Positions 44,666 through 53,837 of a DNA stretch of 64,000 bases are shown in pieces (positions within the stretch are counted from its first letter, which is position 1; each line of letters opens with the position of its first letter). The notes below the pieces were generated by a model. That model was not told the origin of the DNA and made no database searches. It saw only the letters and a program-made list of their open reading frames with translations. The stretch is taken from contig DUEZ01000070.1 in the NCBI GenBank assembly GCA_011174825.1, positions 1 through 64,000 of the forward strand, read 5' to 3'. Source of the DNA: Anaerolineae bacterium (lineage in GTDB: Bacteria; Chloroflexota; Anaerolineae; Anaerolineales; E44-bin32). Position numbers and translations under genes: made by a program.

Positions 44666-45310
44666 GTGCAGCAGCGAAGCCATATCGAGATCGAAGGGTG
44701 GGGAGCGCGCCACTATGATCTGACGATGGATCTGCTCCTGGTGGGGCGTTACCAGGCCTTTATTGAGCGAGCAGTCCAATGGATGGACATCCGTAAGGGG
44801 GATGCGATCCTGGATCTGGGGTCGGGCACTGGACGCAATATCTGCGTAATGCTAAAAACTCTGGGCTCAACAGGGGTGGTCGTCGGGGTAGATATCAGCC
44901 AGGAGATGCTCAACCAGGCTCGTAAGCGGTGTAGTGTTTATTCCCAGGTATCCTTTCTGAAGCAGCGGATTGAGCAACCACTTCCCTACCACGAGGAATT
45001 CACTAAAGTTTTCATATCCTTCACCCTGCACGGCTTTGAGGATGAGGACAAGGAGAATGTGATTGGTAATGCCTATCGGGCATTGAACCCGGGGGGTATT
45101 TTCTGGATCCTGGACTACAACGAGTTCGACCTAGATCGCCAATGGTTCCCGTTTCGTTGGGCTTTCCGACACTTCGAATGCGAGCTGGCCAGCGAATTCT
45201 TATCCCTGGATTTAAAGGAGATGCTGGCTCATCATGGCTTCGGAAACTTCGTGACCCATCTGGTCCTTCGAGACTATGTGAGGCTCCTGGGAGCAGAGAA
45301 ATTGGGGTGA
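44666..45310 (+). CDS. Class I SAM-dependent methyltransferase (UbiE-like)
   Basis: 214 aa. Motif I LDLGSGTGRNICVM (residues 51-64), acidic residue of motif II VVGVDIS, and NAYRALNPGGIFWILDYNE (motifs post-II/III) are clear. Substrate unknown. GTG start. It is tied to the following 54-aa gene (3 bases apart) and lies downstream of FmdB, so it probably acts in the metal cluster. Confidence 0.85.
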   Translation: MQQRSHIEIEGWGARHYDLTMDLLLVGRYQAFIERAVQWMDIRKGDAILDLGSGTGRNICVMLKTLGSTGVVVGVDISQEMLNQARKRCSVYSQVSFLKQRIEQPLPYHEEFTKVFISFTLHGFEDEDKENVIGNAYRALNPGGIFWILDYNEFDLDRQWFPFRWAFRHFECELASEFLSLDLKEMLAHHGFGNFVTHLVLRDYVRLLGAEKLG

Positions 45311-45313
45311 GAC

Positions 45314-45478
45314 ATGAGTAGCGAGCGGATCAAGGAACTGGAAAAGCAGATAAACGAGTTAAAGAGTCAATGGCCCGCTCATTCGGTGTCCCCTGCGATG
45401 CTTCAGCGGTTGGATGGACTGGAAGAGGAATTGGAGAGGGAGATAAGGAAAACATCTGAGAAACAAGAAGATCCCTGA
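45314..45478 (+). CDS. Small coiled-coil protein
   Basis: 54 aa, MSSERIKELEKQINELKSQ then WPAHSVSPAMLQRLDGL and EEELEREIRKTSEK: two heptad helices joined by a Pro-containing turn. It starts 3 bases after the methyltransferase stop. Function unknown; it could dimerise or stabilise the methyltransferase. Confidence 0.6.
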   Translation: MSSERIKELEKQINELKSQWPAHSVSPAMLQRLDGLEEELEREIRKTSEKQEDP

Positions 45479-45700
45479 GAAAGTAGCCAAAGTGGATGAT
45501 AGGAAATGTCGATCTGGGAAAGGCGACGAGGATACAGAGATTGACGCGCTTGCATGTCTCAACTAGATACTTAATTGGGAACCTTTTTGTGAAATACCTG
45601 ATCCTAATCCGGCTATAGGTGTTGGCGGGTCTTTGTGGCCGGCAACAGGAAAGGAAAAGTTGGCCAGTTAAATTAATAATGAAAGTCTAACCCCGGATGG

Positions 45701-46660
45701 CTATCTTGTTTTTGCCTGACTGTATACCCCAACCACGCTGATGATGATGATCCCGTTCAACATGATCTGCCATTCTACGCCAAGGCCTGCCATGATCAGT
45801 ATGCTGTACAGGATCGACAGGATGAGCACCCCGAGGAAAGTTCTCTCCACACCCCCGCGTCCACCAGAGAACAGGGTTCCACCGATGACTACAGCGGCGA
45901 TGGACTTCAACGTGAGGTCCGCACCAATCCCTGCTCCGCTTTGAAAGGTGGGATAGGGTGTCCGTGCCCATCCGAGATATAGGAGGCCGGCCAGGGCGGC
46001 CAGCAACCCGCTGAGCATGTAGACGGTGATCTGAATACGTTGAACCTGTATGCCCGAGCAGCGGGATGCAACCGGGTTGCTTCCCAGTGCCCGAATTCGC
46101 CAGCCGAAGGGAGTGATCTTCAGGATGAAATAAAATAAGACAGAAAGCAGGATCCAGACCAGGCTGATGATGGGGAATTCGAAGATCCGGCCAGTGCTGA
46201 ACGAAATTAACAGCTCGGTAGCCCGCCCGTGACCGCCACCGCCCGTGGTGACATAAAGAACGCCTGTCAGGATAATCATCATAGCCAGGGTCATGACGAC
46301 GTGAGGAACTTTTAATTTGGCGATCGCCGCTCCGTTAATGATCCCGATGACCGCCCCCATCAGTAAGCAGGCTAGGGCTGGAACCAGTGTGTTTCCCTTG
46401 ACCATCAACAAAGCCCCGACCATAGTGCTGATCCAATAGATCGACCCGACGGATAGGTCAAGACCGCCGGAGAGGATCACCAGAGTCTGAGCCAGGGAAA
46501 GGATGCCAAACATGGTGTTAACGTACAGGACCATTGTGATGTGTTTATAGGTCAGGAAGCCTGGAGTGGCGATGCTGGCTACCGCCATGATCAAGACCAG
46601 CGCCAAGATTAGAATGACAACCTCTGCGTAGGATGACTGCAGCCTTAATTTGGAGATCAC
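45701..46660 (-). CDS. Ribose-type ABC sugar importer permease (second)
   Basis: 319 aa, eight to ten membrane helices (BPD_transp_2). LSGGLDLSVGSIYWISTMVGAL (66-87) and AAVVIGGTLFSGGRGGVERTFLG (250-272) are the family signatures. It overlaps the first permease by 4 bases. It is the last gene of the import arm of the GntR locus. Gap 45479-45700 holds no gene. Confidence 0.93.
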   Translation of the reverse strand: MISKLRLQSSYAEVVILILALVLIMAVASIATPGFLTYKHITMVLYVNTMFGILSLAQTLVILSGGLDLSVGSIYWISTMVGALLMVKGNTLVPALACLLMGAVIGIINGAAIAKLKVPHVVMTLAMMIILTGVLYVTTGGGGHGRATELLISFSTGRIFEFPIISLVWILLSVLFYFILKITPFGWRIRALGSNPVASRCSGIQVQRIQITVYMLSGLLAALAGLLYLGWARTPYPTFQSGAGIGADLTLKSIAAVVIGGTLFSGGRGGVERTFLGVLILSILYSILIMAGLGVEWQIMLNGIIIISVVGVYSQAKTR

Positions 46661-47649
46661 CCGGACCTCCTCCCCTTCCTGGCGAAATAGAGCTGAAAGC
46701 CAGCCACGCTGGCTAGCAGCACGCCTTTTACGATGAAGTGGTACCAGATGTTGATACCCAAGAACTGCAGGATCCGACCGATGGAAGAGATGATCAGAGC
46801 AGCGCCCAGTGTTCCTGAATAGCCGCCCACTCCCCCGGTGACCAGTGTACCGCCCATGAACACCGTGGTAAACGAATCGAAAAGGTATGACGCCCCTGCC
46901 TCAGCATTGCCACTTCCTATCCTGGCTGCGATAAATAGCCCGCCCAGCGCGGCAGCGACAGCGCTCACAATGTAGACTTTTACCCTGGTTTGGTCCGTGT
47001 TGATGCCCGACATACGGGCATACTCCGGCTCACCGCCTATGGCATATATCTCACGCCCAAATTTTCTCTTCTGGAGAATGACAAATCCGACCGCGGCTGC
47101 GACTACCAAAATAAGGAAAGAAGTCAGGGGGAAATCCCCCACCTGATAGAGGAGGAGTCCTTTAAAATCGTCCGGGATGTACCCACCCGGGCTTGGCCTG
47201 ATGAGCTGGTTAATACCCGTCAGAAAGAACATCATGCAGAGGGTCATGATGAAAGGATCGATACGCAGCTTGGTAATCCCGAAGCCGTTTATCGCTCCGA
47301 TGATAACGGCGAAGATCAGCACCAGGATAATGCTGGGTATGATGCCCTTTACCATGGTCACGGAAGCCACGGCGGTTGCCATACTGGCCACCGCACCGAC
47401 TGAAAGATCGAATCCGCGGCTTAAGACTACAAGGGTCTGACCGAAGCCGATCAGGGATATCGGGACTGCGCTGGTGATGATGTTTGAGAAGGTGGACATC
47501 ATCCGAAAGTATGGTGAGGCGACCGAGGCGGCGATCCAGAAAACAACGAGGAGGATGTAGATGTAATGAGCCGACAGCAGTGCAAGCAGCCTCTTACCTA
47601 CAACACTCGTTCCGTGTAGGGTCGTTCTCCCGCTGTGTGTGTTAGCCAT
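46657..47649 (-). CDS. Ribose-type ABC sugar importer permease (first)
   Basis: 330 aa, BPD_transp_2 family. LSRGFDLSVGAVASMATAVA (76-95) and GGTLVTGGVGGYSGTLGAAL (270-289) identify it. Two distinct permeases instead of a homodimer recall the AI-2 (LsrCD) and YtfTYjfF systems. It overlaps the ATPase gene by 8 bases. Confidence 0.93.
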   Translation of the reverse strand: MANTHSGRTTLHGTSVVGKRLLALLSAHYIYILLVVFWIAASVASPYFRMMSTFSNIITSAVPISLIGFGQTLVVLSRGFDLSVGAVASMATAVASVTMVKGIIPSIILVLIFAVIIGAINGFGITKLRIDPFIMTLCMMFFLTGINQLIRPSPGGYIPDDFKGLLLYQVGDFPLTSFLILVVAAAVGFVILQKRKFGREIYAIGGEPEYARMSGINTDQTRVKVYIVSAVAAALGGLFIAARIGSGNAEAGASYLFDSFTTVFMGGTLVTGGVGGYSGTLGAALIISSIGRILQFLGINIWYHFIVKGVLLASVAGFQLYFARKGRRSG

Positions 47650-49171
47650 AGTACGAGTCGACCAGCTCCTCTTCGTTAACTTCTAGGCCACTGAACTCCC
47701 GGGCGATCACGCCTTCGCGCATCACCAGGATGCGATCTGGCAGGCTGACCACTTCTTCCAGATCGGTCAGGACAACCAGGGCAGGGATGCCCTCGTCGAC
47801 TAACTTTCTAAGCAGGTTATAGATCTCGACTTTAGCGCCGACGTCGAGACCGATGGTGGGTTGGTCCATGAGGAGGATTTTTGGCCGCGCTAGCAGGTAT
47901 TTCCCGAGGACGACTTTCTGCCGATTGCCGCCACTGAGCTGCTGAACGATCTTGGCCAGAGAGGGTGTCTCGATTCGGAGGTTCGATACCATGTCCTCAA
48001 TGACGCTGCGATCGTTTTTCATGCGGATGATCCCAAAAGGCGCACGGTCGTTGATGCTGGCCAGAGATATGTTGAGCCAGACATCGTGTGTCAACCACAG
48101 CTCCTCCTCATCCCGTCGATCCGAGACATAGAAAATGCCGCTTTCAATCGCATCGTATGGATTACGGATTCTCTTGGTTTTTCCTTCGAGAAGAATGTCC
48201 CCCTCGACATGTGTAAGCAGACCTGCTACTGCTCGCAGGATCGCGCTCTGACCTTGACCACGTAAACCCGCCAGTGCGACGATCTCTCCTTTATATACAT
48301 CGAGGTTGATGCCGCGCAAACGAGAATTCCTTAAATTCATGAGGGACAGCACGTTTTGCTCTCTCGCTTCTGCTTTGGCTTTCGGGGGAAAATGCAGCCC
48401 CTTCTCCGTGCCGGTCATCATGAGGACGACTTCCTTACGGGTGGCGGCAAGGTCCTCTTTTTCCGTGTTGTCTATGCACCCTTCGAAGTTCCCGTCTCTG
48501 AGCACGAGGATCTCGTCGCAGATGGTGAGCACTTCATGCAGCCGGTGGGAGATGAAGATGATCGTCTTACCTGCCTGTTTCAACGTCTGCATGATGTCAA
48601 AGAGCTGATGTACGATCTCACTCGGGAGAGGAGCGGTCACCTCGTCGAGAATCAATATCTTGGGATCACGGTACAAGGCCTTGGAGAGCTCGACCAGGCT
48701 TTTCTCTGCTTCGGAGATCTCACTGGCGTGTACAGAAACATCCAGATTCAGCCCTACCTTGTTGAGCACTTCACGCGAATCAGCTTCCATCCTACGGTTG
48801 TTGATGAATCCACCATCGTAGAAGCTCTGGAGACTATCCAGAAAGACATTCTCAGCTATGCTCATCTGTGGGATCAGTGCGTGTTCTTGAAAGACCGCAT
48901 CGATCCCGAACTCGTAGCGGGCTTGTTGAGGATCTCTGATGTAGATCCTTTCTCCCGAGATCAAAATCTCCCCCTCTTCGGGCGGGAACAGGCCCATCAG
49001 GATTTTGACCAGAGTGGATTTCCCGGCGCCGTTTTCACCAACGAGGCCGTAGATCCTGCCTTGCTCCAAGGTAAAGCTAATCCTCTTGAGCACATCCACT
49101 CCGGGAAATCGCTTGCTAATGGATTTCAGTGTCAGAATTCCCGAAGTCTCATCCTTACGAGCCTGTTCCAC
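47642..49171 (-). CDS. Ribose-type ABC sugar importer ATP-binding protein (double ATPase)
   Basis: 509 aa with two ABC domains, as in RbsA/MglA. First half: GENGAGKSTLVK (43-54), SEAEKSLVELSKAL in place of LSGGQ, LILDEVTAP. Second half: GQGQSAILRAV replaces the Walker A Lys/Thr, LSGGNRQKVVLGKYL and LLMDQPTIGLD. The second domain's degenerate P-loop is usual for the family. Confidence 0.94.
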   Translation of the reverse strand: MEQARKDETSGILTLKSISKRFPGVDVLKRISFTLEQGRIYGLVGENGAGKSTLVKILMGLFPPEEGEILISGERIYIRDPQQARYEFGIDAVFQEHALIPQMSIAENVFLDSLQSFYDGGFINNRRMEADSREVLNKVGLNLDVSVHASEISEAEKSLVELSKALYRDPKILILDEVTAPLPSEIVHQLFDIMQTLKQAGKTIIFISHRLHEVLTICDEILVLRDGNFEGCIDNTEKEDLAATRKEVVLMMTGTEKGLHFPPKAKAEAREQNVLSLMNLRNSRLRGINLDVYKGEIVALAGLRGQGQSAILRAVAGLLTHVEGDILLEGKTKRIRNPYDAIESGIFYVSDRRDEEELWLTHDVWLNISLASINDRAPFGIIRMKNDRSVIEDMVSNLRIETPSLAKIVQQLSGGNRQKVVLGKYLLARPKILLMDQPTIGLDVGAKVEIYNLLRKLVDEGIPALVVLTDLEEVVSLPDRILVMREGVIAREFSGLEVNEEELVDSYYG

Positions 49172-49177
49172 GATAGA

Positions 49178-50377
49178 TCACCTGCAGGCTTCTTGGCACT
49201 CTTCATCGGACAGAGGGGTGTAGACGAAGATTCCCTCCGGTGCAGCAGGCCGCACGTATTCTGCGAATTGCTCCGATGTGATTACGGGTGTCGGGAAGAA
49301 ATACGCCTTGGGGATCGGATATCCTTGCAGCAACATCTCCATCAACCTAACACTGATCGCGCTAGTGATTGAGGGATGACACGAGGCGAATGCAGGGATG
49401 TTATATTCGATCGCTTTTTGTAGGAAGCCGTTCTGGTCTTCGGAGGCATGCGCATACAGGCTGGGATCCATGTCGAGCTCGATCATGGCGTCGATAATGG
49501 CCAGAGACATCTGACCGCCAACGGAGTAGATCCCATCGAACTCAGGATGGGCAGCCACCATGTCCATGAAGATCGTCTTGGCTTTATCGTACGACCAGTC
49601 ACCGTACTCGATGGCCGCGATTTCTATGCCCGGATAATTTTCGAGCACAGAGAGTCCGCCGCCGCTGCGAGCGTCATCGATTGGGTATGCCTTCAGTCCC
49701 CTGAAGAAGAGGATCTTGCCCTCTCCGTTCAGTTCCTCGGCCAGCCATTCGGCACTTTGCGTGCCAAAAGTCCAGGGATCGTCGGAGACGAAACTTGTGT
49801 ATTTGGTGGTATCGGCCGAATTGTTGAACAGGATAATCGGGCAGCCGGCGTCGAAGATTTCTTCAATGGTGTCAACCAGCGCCATGGGGTCCAAGGGATC
49901 TACGATGATGCCGTCCAGATCGCCAGCCTTCCACATGGTGAACATGTCCTTGAGGTTGTTGATCTGCGTATCAACCGATCCGGCGCTGTCCATATGGACG
50001 AACTCCTCGATGAGCGCCGAGCGTTCCACCTCCCGTGTAAACTCAGCGATGTTCACCTCCTGCCATGGCTCGCCTCGCCAACTGGTGATGTAACCGATCT
50101 TGAACGGGGGATCGACTCGGTACTCATGGATATTGGGGGCGTTGTAACCCCAATCAAGGAAGGCATGCTTCTCCATTGTCAGAGTATAGGCGGTATCCGT
50201 GTTCAGATCGTACTTTGGAATCACCGCTAAGTCAGCACTCGGCTCAACCTCTGCTGGCGTTTCAGCGGGTTCGGCTTTGGGCATTAGGAAGTAGACACCA
50301 CCCCCCACTACAACAGCGACTACGACTAATGTGATGATAAATGTAGTGATGGATACAGTACTACCCTTCTTTTCCAT
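49178..50377 (-). CDS. Sugar-binding protein of the ABC importer (periplasmic-binding type 1)
   Basis: 399 aa. One N-terminal membrane helix (10-32) without a lipobox Cys anchors it, then an acidic/Pro linker and a type 1 binding protein from about residue 90 (FKIGYITSWRGEPWQEVNIAEF; GIIVDPLDPMALVDTIEEI; CPIILFNNSAD; YSVGGQMSLAIIDAM). The ligand is likely a monosaccharide or a derivative; no residue here settles it. GGAGGTG precedes the ATG. It lies 7 bases upstream of the ATPase gene and 93 bases downstream of the FGGY kinase. Confidence 0.92.
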   Translation of the reverse strand: MEKKGSTVSITTFIITLVVVAVVVGGGVYFLMPKAEPAETPAEVEPSADLAVIPKYDLNTDTAYTLTMEKHAFLDWGYNAPNIHEYRVDPPFKIGYITSWRGEPWQEVNIAEFTREVERSALIEEFVHMDSAGSVDTQINNLKDMFTMWKAGDLDGIIVDPLDPMALVDTIEEIFDAGCPIILFNNSADTTKYTSFVSDDPWTFGTQSAEWLAEELNGEGKILFFRGLKAYPIDDARSGGGLSVLENYPGIEIAAIEYGDWSYDKAKTIFMDMVAAHPEFDGIYSVGGQMSLAIIDAMIELDMDPSLYAHASEDQNGFLQKAIEYNIPAFASCHPSITSAISVRLMEMLLQGYPIPKAYFFPTPVITSEQFAEYVRPAAPEGIFVYTPLSDEECQEACR

Positions 50378-50470
50378 GTTTCACCTCCATGGTTTCTTTT
50401 GGGAGCTTTCCTGTCCCACGAGAACAAATAGTGATTCCTGTCGGACAGGTTTGCCTTCCCCGCTTCCGTA

Positions 50471-52033
50471 TCAGCCATCTCCTTGATTGCTCATGCGGTG
50501 GAGATCGTCGTTGACCGGACAGAGTGCGGAGTAGGCGCGGTTAAATAGTGGGAATTGCTGTTCGTAGATTTTGGCGATTTCCTCCTTAGGTTCGATTGTC
50601 TCCTTCTTCTTGATGTACTTCTCGACACCCTCGTCGAAGCTTTCAAACAATCCTAGTGCGACTCCGGCGATAATTGCGGCGCCCAACGAATTGGCCTCCT
50701 GGTGAGCCGTAAGCGTGACGATCTTTTTGTTCAGGATGTTGGCCTCGATCTCGCGCCACAGGGCGCTTTTTGAGCCACCGCCGATCATGCGCAGCTCCGG
50801 GAAGGGCACTCCCACTTGTTCTTCCATTGCCTCGCACATCAGCCGGATGTTGAAGGTTACCCCTTCTAGGACGGCTCTCAGGATGTCTTCCCGCTTATGA
50901 GCCAGTGTCAAGCCCACAAGCGCTCCCCGGTCACTCAAGTTGTTATGGGGCGCTCCACCAGGTCGCAAGTTGGGCAGGAAAATCAGCCCTTGAGCCCCCG
51001 GGACGGAGATAGAGGCTTCCTCGGTCATGAGGTCATAGGGATCCAGACCACGTTGCTGGGCGTCAGAACTCTCCATCCGGCAAACCTGATCCCGGAACCA
51101 TTCAAAAGCCACTCCCGCGGAGAACATGGCCAGTTGGACGACATATCGATCCGGCACGACATGACATAGCGTGAAGGGTCGCATCTGGTCGTCGAATATG
51201 GGTTGGGGAGGGGCAACAGCCAGCCAGGAAGCCGAGCCTATGTAATTGTAGGCGGATCCCTCTCGGACCACGCCTGCCCCGAGAGCAGCGCAAGCAACGT
51301 CTCCTCCTCCCAGGATGACAGGGGTTCCTTCCAACAAGCCGATCTCTTTGGCAGCCTGTTTACCGACCTTTCCGACCGATGTGTGGGCGGGAAGGATCTC
51401 GTCGCTGAGCTTGTCCAGGTCGATCCCCACTTCGCGAACCATGTCTGCGGCCCATTCCTTGCGATGAATATCGAGCAGTCCGGTGTTCGAAGCGTCTGAG
51501 TGGTCGGTGACGAACCGCCCGGTAAGCCGCAGCACCAAGACATCTTTGGCACCCAGGAACTTGTGAGTCTTTTGGTAGATTTCGGGGAATTTTTCCTTCA
51601 GCCACAGGATCTTGGCGATCGGATAGAGCGCGATTTCCATCCCGCCTCCTGTGGTGTGGTAGAACGTCTGCCAGCCGACTTTGTCCTTGATATCCTGGGC
51701 TTGTTTTCCACTGCGATGGTCGGCCCAAAGCATGATGTTCTTCTGAAGAATTTTGCCTTTCTGATCGACCGGGATCCCGGCCATCATCTGACCACTGAAG
51801 GTAAGCCCCAGGATCTGGGAGGGCGTGATCTTTGAGGCAGAGAGCACCTCCTGAGTGGAATCGATTAAAGCCTGCCACCAGTCATCCGGGCTCTGTTCTG
51901 CCCAGGTGGGTTGTGGGTAATGTGTTGCATAGGGACGGTAGCAGCTTTGGATCAGTTGTCCATCAGGGTCGTAAAGGGAGGCTTTGTTGCCGGTGGTCCC
52001 GAAATCATGAGCGAGTATGACCTTACCTTGCAC
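50471..52033 (-). CDS. FGGY-family carbohydrate kinase (xylulokinase-like)
   Basis: 520 aa. The first actin-like half starts ILAHDFGTTGNKASLYD (6-22, phosphate loop). GDVACAALGAG (near 244) contains the catalytic-type Asp, and MIGGGSKSALWREIEANIL (about 415) plus ANSLGAAIIAG are the second adenine site. Substrate among xylulose, ribulose, gluconate, erythritol or others cannot be assigned. It lies 40 bases after the GntR gene and before the importer, so the imported sugar is the probable substrate. Confidence 0.92.
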   Translation of the reverse strand: MQGKVILAHDFGTTGNKASLYDPDGQLIQSCYRPYATHYPQPTWAEQSPDDWWQALIDSTQEVLSASKITPSQILGLTFSGQMMAGIPVDQKGKILQKNIMLWADHRSGKQAQDIKDKVGWQTFYHTTGGGMEIALYPIAKILWLKEKFPEIYQKTHKFLGAKDVLVLRLTGRFVTDHSDASNTGLLDIHRKEWAADMVREVGIDLDKLSDEILPAHTSVGKVGKQAAKEIGLLEGTPVILGGGDVACAALGAGVVREGSAYNYIGSASWLAVAPPQPIFDDQMRPFTLCHVVPDRYVVQLAMFSAGVAFEWFRDQVCRMESSDAQQRGLDPYDLMTEEASISVPGAQGLIFLPNLRPGGAPHNNLSDRGALVGLTLAHKREDILRAVLEGVTFNIRLMCEAMEEQVGVPFPELRMIGGGSKSALWREIEANILNKKIVTLTAHQEANSLGAAIIAGVALGLFESFDEGVEKYIKKKETIEPKEEIAKIYEQQFPLFNRAYSALCPVNDDLHRMSNQGDG

Positions 52034-52073
52034 GTTGGACCTCCTTCGGTGGAATCTCGGCGGATAACTTTTC

Positions 52074-52934
52074 TTAGGACACGCGCCTGTGGATTCTGCT
52101 CTTCAGACTGACTCCGGGTTGGAGATAGGTTCGTAGATAGTCGATGGGTTCATCGTTATGGTTGCAAGATACACCTGTGATCATCAGGATACTGGAGAAG
52201 GGGGGTACCCCGAGTAGTCTAACGACTTCGGGATCGACCGCCTCTACGGCTGTGGCGTAGCGCTCGGAGCTGACGATGGGGCAGTTGTAGCGCACTTCTA
52301 GCGTTTTATAGAGGCTATCCTGCACAAAGTCGCTCCTGACGATACCCGGGAACCTCGCTTCGGAAAATCGGGAATCGCAGACCATGATCGGCTCGTCGAA
52401 TGCGTACCTCAGCCTTCTCATGTGGATGACCGGATCTCCCTCCTGCAACAGCAGGATCTTGGCCATCTTGCCCGTTGCCGGGACGCTTTGCATCGAGACG
52501 ATCTCGCTTCTTATGGGCACATCTTGGGGAAACTGGTCTGCAAAGCTCATTCCTTCCGTCAGGAAACCCAAGCTGATGTAGGGCTTTTCCTTCACAAAGG
52601 TTCCCGATCGCTTGTCTTGCTTGTCGCGCGAAAGCCAACCTTCGTTGAGCAGGATTTGCACCGACTTGTTGGCTGTAGGCCGACTCACATGATAATAAGA
52701 GGAGATGGATTCCTCGGAAGGGAAACGAGTGCCAGGCTGAAAAACTTCGTCCTGGATCAGCTTGATGAAAAAGCGGCTTAATTGGTAGTAAATCGGAACA
52801 GGCGAATCAGGATGCAACTCTAAGTTCGCCCTTAGAAATGTCTGTTGGAACTCATCATTCAAGTCCATAGGGCTCCATTCATATCCAGTTTTAGGCAGTT
52901 TTGAATTCGTCCCATGGAATACCATAGGATGCAT
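52074..52934 (-). CDS. GntR/HutC-family transcriptional regulator
   Basis: 286 aa. The winged helix-turn-helix (about 55-120, FIKLIQDEVFQPGTRFPSEESISSYYHVSRPTANKSVQIL) and a UTRA effector domain (about 135-275, ERYATAVEAVDPEVVRLLGVPPFSSILMI) are clear. The effector of UTRA repressors is normally a sugar phosphate or related ligand. Met-rich start; Met18 is an alternative ATG. It most likely represses both arms from the divergent interval 52935-53116. Confidence 0.9.
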   Translation of the reverse strand: MHPMVFHGTNSKLPKTGYEWSPMDLNDEFQQTFLRANLELHPDSPVPIYYQLSRFFIKLIQDEVFQPGTRFPSEESISSYYHVSRPTANKSVQILLNEGWLSRDKQDKRSGTFVKEKPYISLGFLTEGMSFADQFPQDVPIRSEIVSMQSVPATGKMAKILLLQEGDPVIHMRRLRYAFDEPIMVCDSRFSEARFPGIVRSDFVQDSLYKTLEVRYNCPIVSSERYATAVEAVDPEVVRLLGVPPFSSILMITGVSCNHNDEPIDYLRTYLQPGVSLKSRIHRRVS

Positions 52935-52980
52935 CGTACGTTCAACAACCCTGCTCCATGGGTGGGGCGTCTGTCAAAAA

Positions 52981-53009
52981 ATCTTATCATGCGGCCATAT
53001 AAATGTCAA
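52981..53009 (-). promoter_or_regulatory. Promoter of gntR-FGGY-importer operon
   Basis: On the minus strand TTGACA (53004-53009) and TAAGAT (52981-52986) are separated by 17 bases. Confidence 0.65.
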
Positions 53010-53019
53010 GTCATAATTT

Positions 53020-53061
53020 TGTATTAATGTAAATATGTATTGACGTATAAAATGTTATGCG
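53020..53061. promoter_or_regulatory. Direct repeats in the divergent interval, possible GntR sites
   Basis: TGTATTAATG (53020-53029), TGTATTGACG (53036-53045) and TGTTATGCG (53053-53061) repeat at 16-17 bases. The second overlaps the -35 of the forward promoter. No clean GntR palindrome was found, so the assignment is tentative. Confidence 0.3.
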
Positions 53062-53068
53062 TTATACT
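53040..53068 (+). promoter_or_regulatory. Promoter of the cyclase-AOR-aldolase operon
   Basis: TTGACG (53040-53045) and TATACT (53063-53068) are separated by exactly 17 bases; the first ATG is 48 bases beyond. Confidence 0.7.
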
Positions 53069-53116
53069 GAGATAACCAACTTTTCTATACACAAATCCAT
53101 ACTCGAGGAGTGAGAT

Positions 53117-53836
53117 ATGTACATCGAACTCTCCTATTCGCTGATTCCACAGGAAATCGTCATGCCTGGCGCCATCGATAAGCCGGTGGTGATCAAACGT
53201 TCCCGTATGGCACCCATGCCTGAGGATAGCGACGAAACCGATGTCCGCTGGGGTTCGTACAACAACACCAGCATCGCGCAATTTTTCGCTCACACAGGCA
53301 CCCATATCGATGTTCCCTTCCACGTGGACCCTGATGGATACAAGCTTCATGAGTTAGATCTAAACGACTTCATCTTCGAACACCCTCTACTGCTGGACCT
53401 TCCCAAGGGTGAGAGGGAAAAGATCACCGTGGATGATCTTCGATCCCATGAAAAAGAGTTGTCCAAGGCCGATGTGCTGCTGATTTACACGGGGTGGTCA
53501 AAGATTCGCAATCAGGAGCCTGAGCGTTACGTGGCTGATCAACCCAGCTTCACTGTGGAGGCGGCCAACTACTTGGTCGATAACTTCAACATCCGCGCCT
53601 ACGGTATCGACACGATTGGGATCGAGAACATCTCGGAGGGGAAGGCTGCTTCTCCCGTCCAGTTTCCGGTACACAAGACCTTCTTGCTGAAAAAGAAGCA
53701 AAAAGCATTCGTGATTGAAGACCTTAATTTAAAGCTCGTTCTGGGTAAAAAGATCCGGCGTTTTTACGCCATTCCCCTTCGTATGTATGGAATCGAGGCC
53801 ATGCCCGTGACCGCTTTCGCGGAAGTGGAAAGCTGA
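53117..53836 (+). CDS. Cyclase-family (kynurenine-formamidase-like) hydrolase
   Basis: 239 aa. HTGTHIDVPFH (His59, His63, Asp65, His69) is the metal-binding motif of the cyclase family, whose members hydrolyse amides, lactones or cyclic compounds. LDLPKGEREKITVDDL and GIDTIGIEN fit the fold. In a sugar-acid route it could open a lactone; this is inference. A GAGGAG site precedes the ATG. The next gene starts 1 base after its stop. Confidence 0.85.
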   Translation: MYIELSYSLIPQEIVMPGAIDKPVVIKRSRMAPMPEDSDETDVRWGSYNNTSIAQFFAHTGTHIDVPFHVDPDGYKLHELDLNDFIFEHPLLLDLPKGEREKITVDDLRSHEKELSKADVLLIYTGWSKIRNQEPERYVADQPSFTVEAANYLVDNFNIRAYGIDTIGIENISEGKAASPVQFPVHKTFLLKKKQKAFVIEDLNLKLVLGKKIRRFYAIPLRMYGIEAMPVTAFAEVES

Positions 53837-53837
53837 G

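Noticed and set aside
48356-49372. A 338-codon open frame on the plus strand opposite the ABC ATPase gene.
   Set aside because: It is antisense to a gene with complete ABC motifs, shows no family resemblance and has no ribosome site.
49448-50230. A 260-codon open frame opposite the binding-protein gene.
   Set aside because: Shadow of the real gene on the other strand; no recognisable domain.
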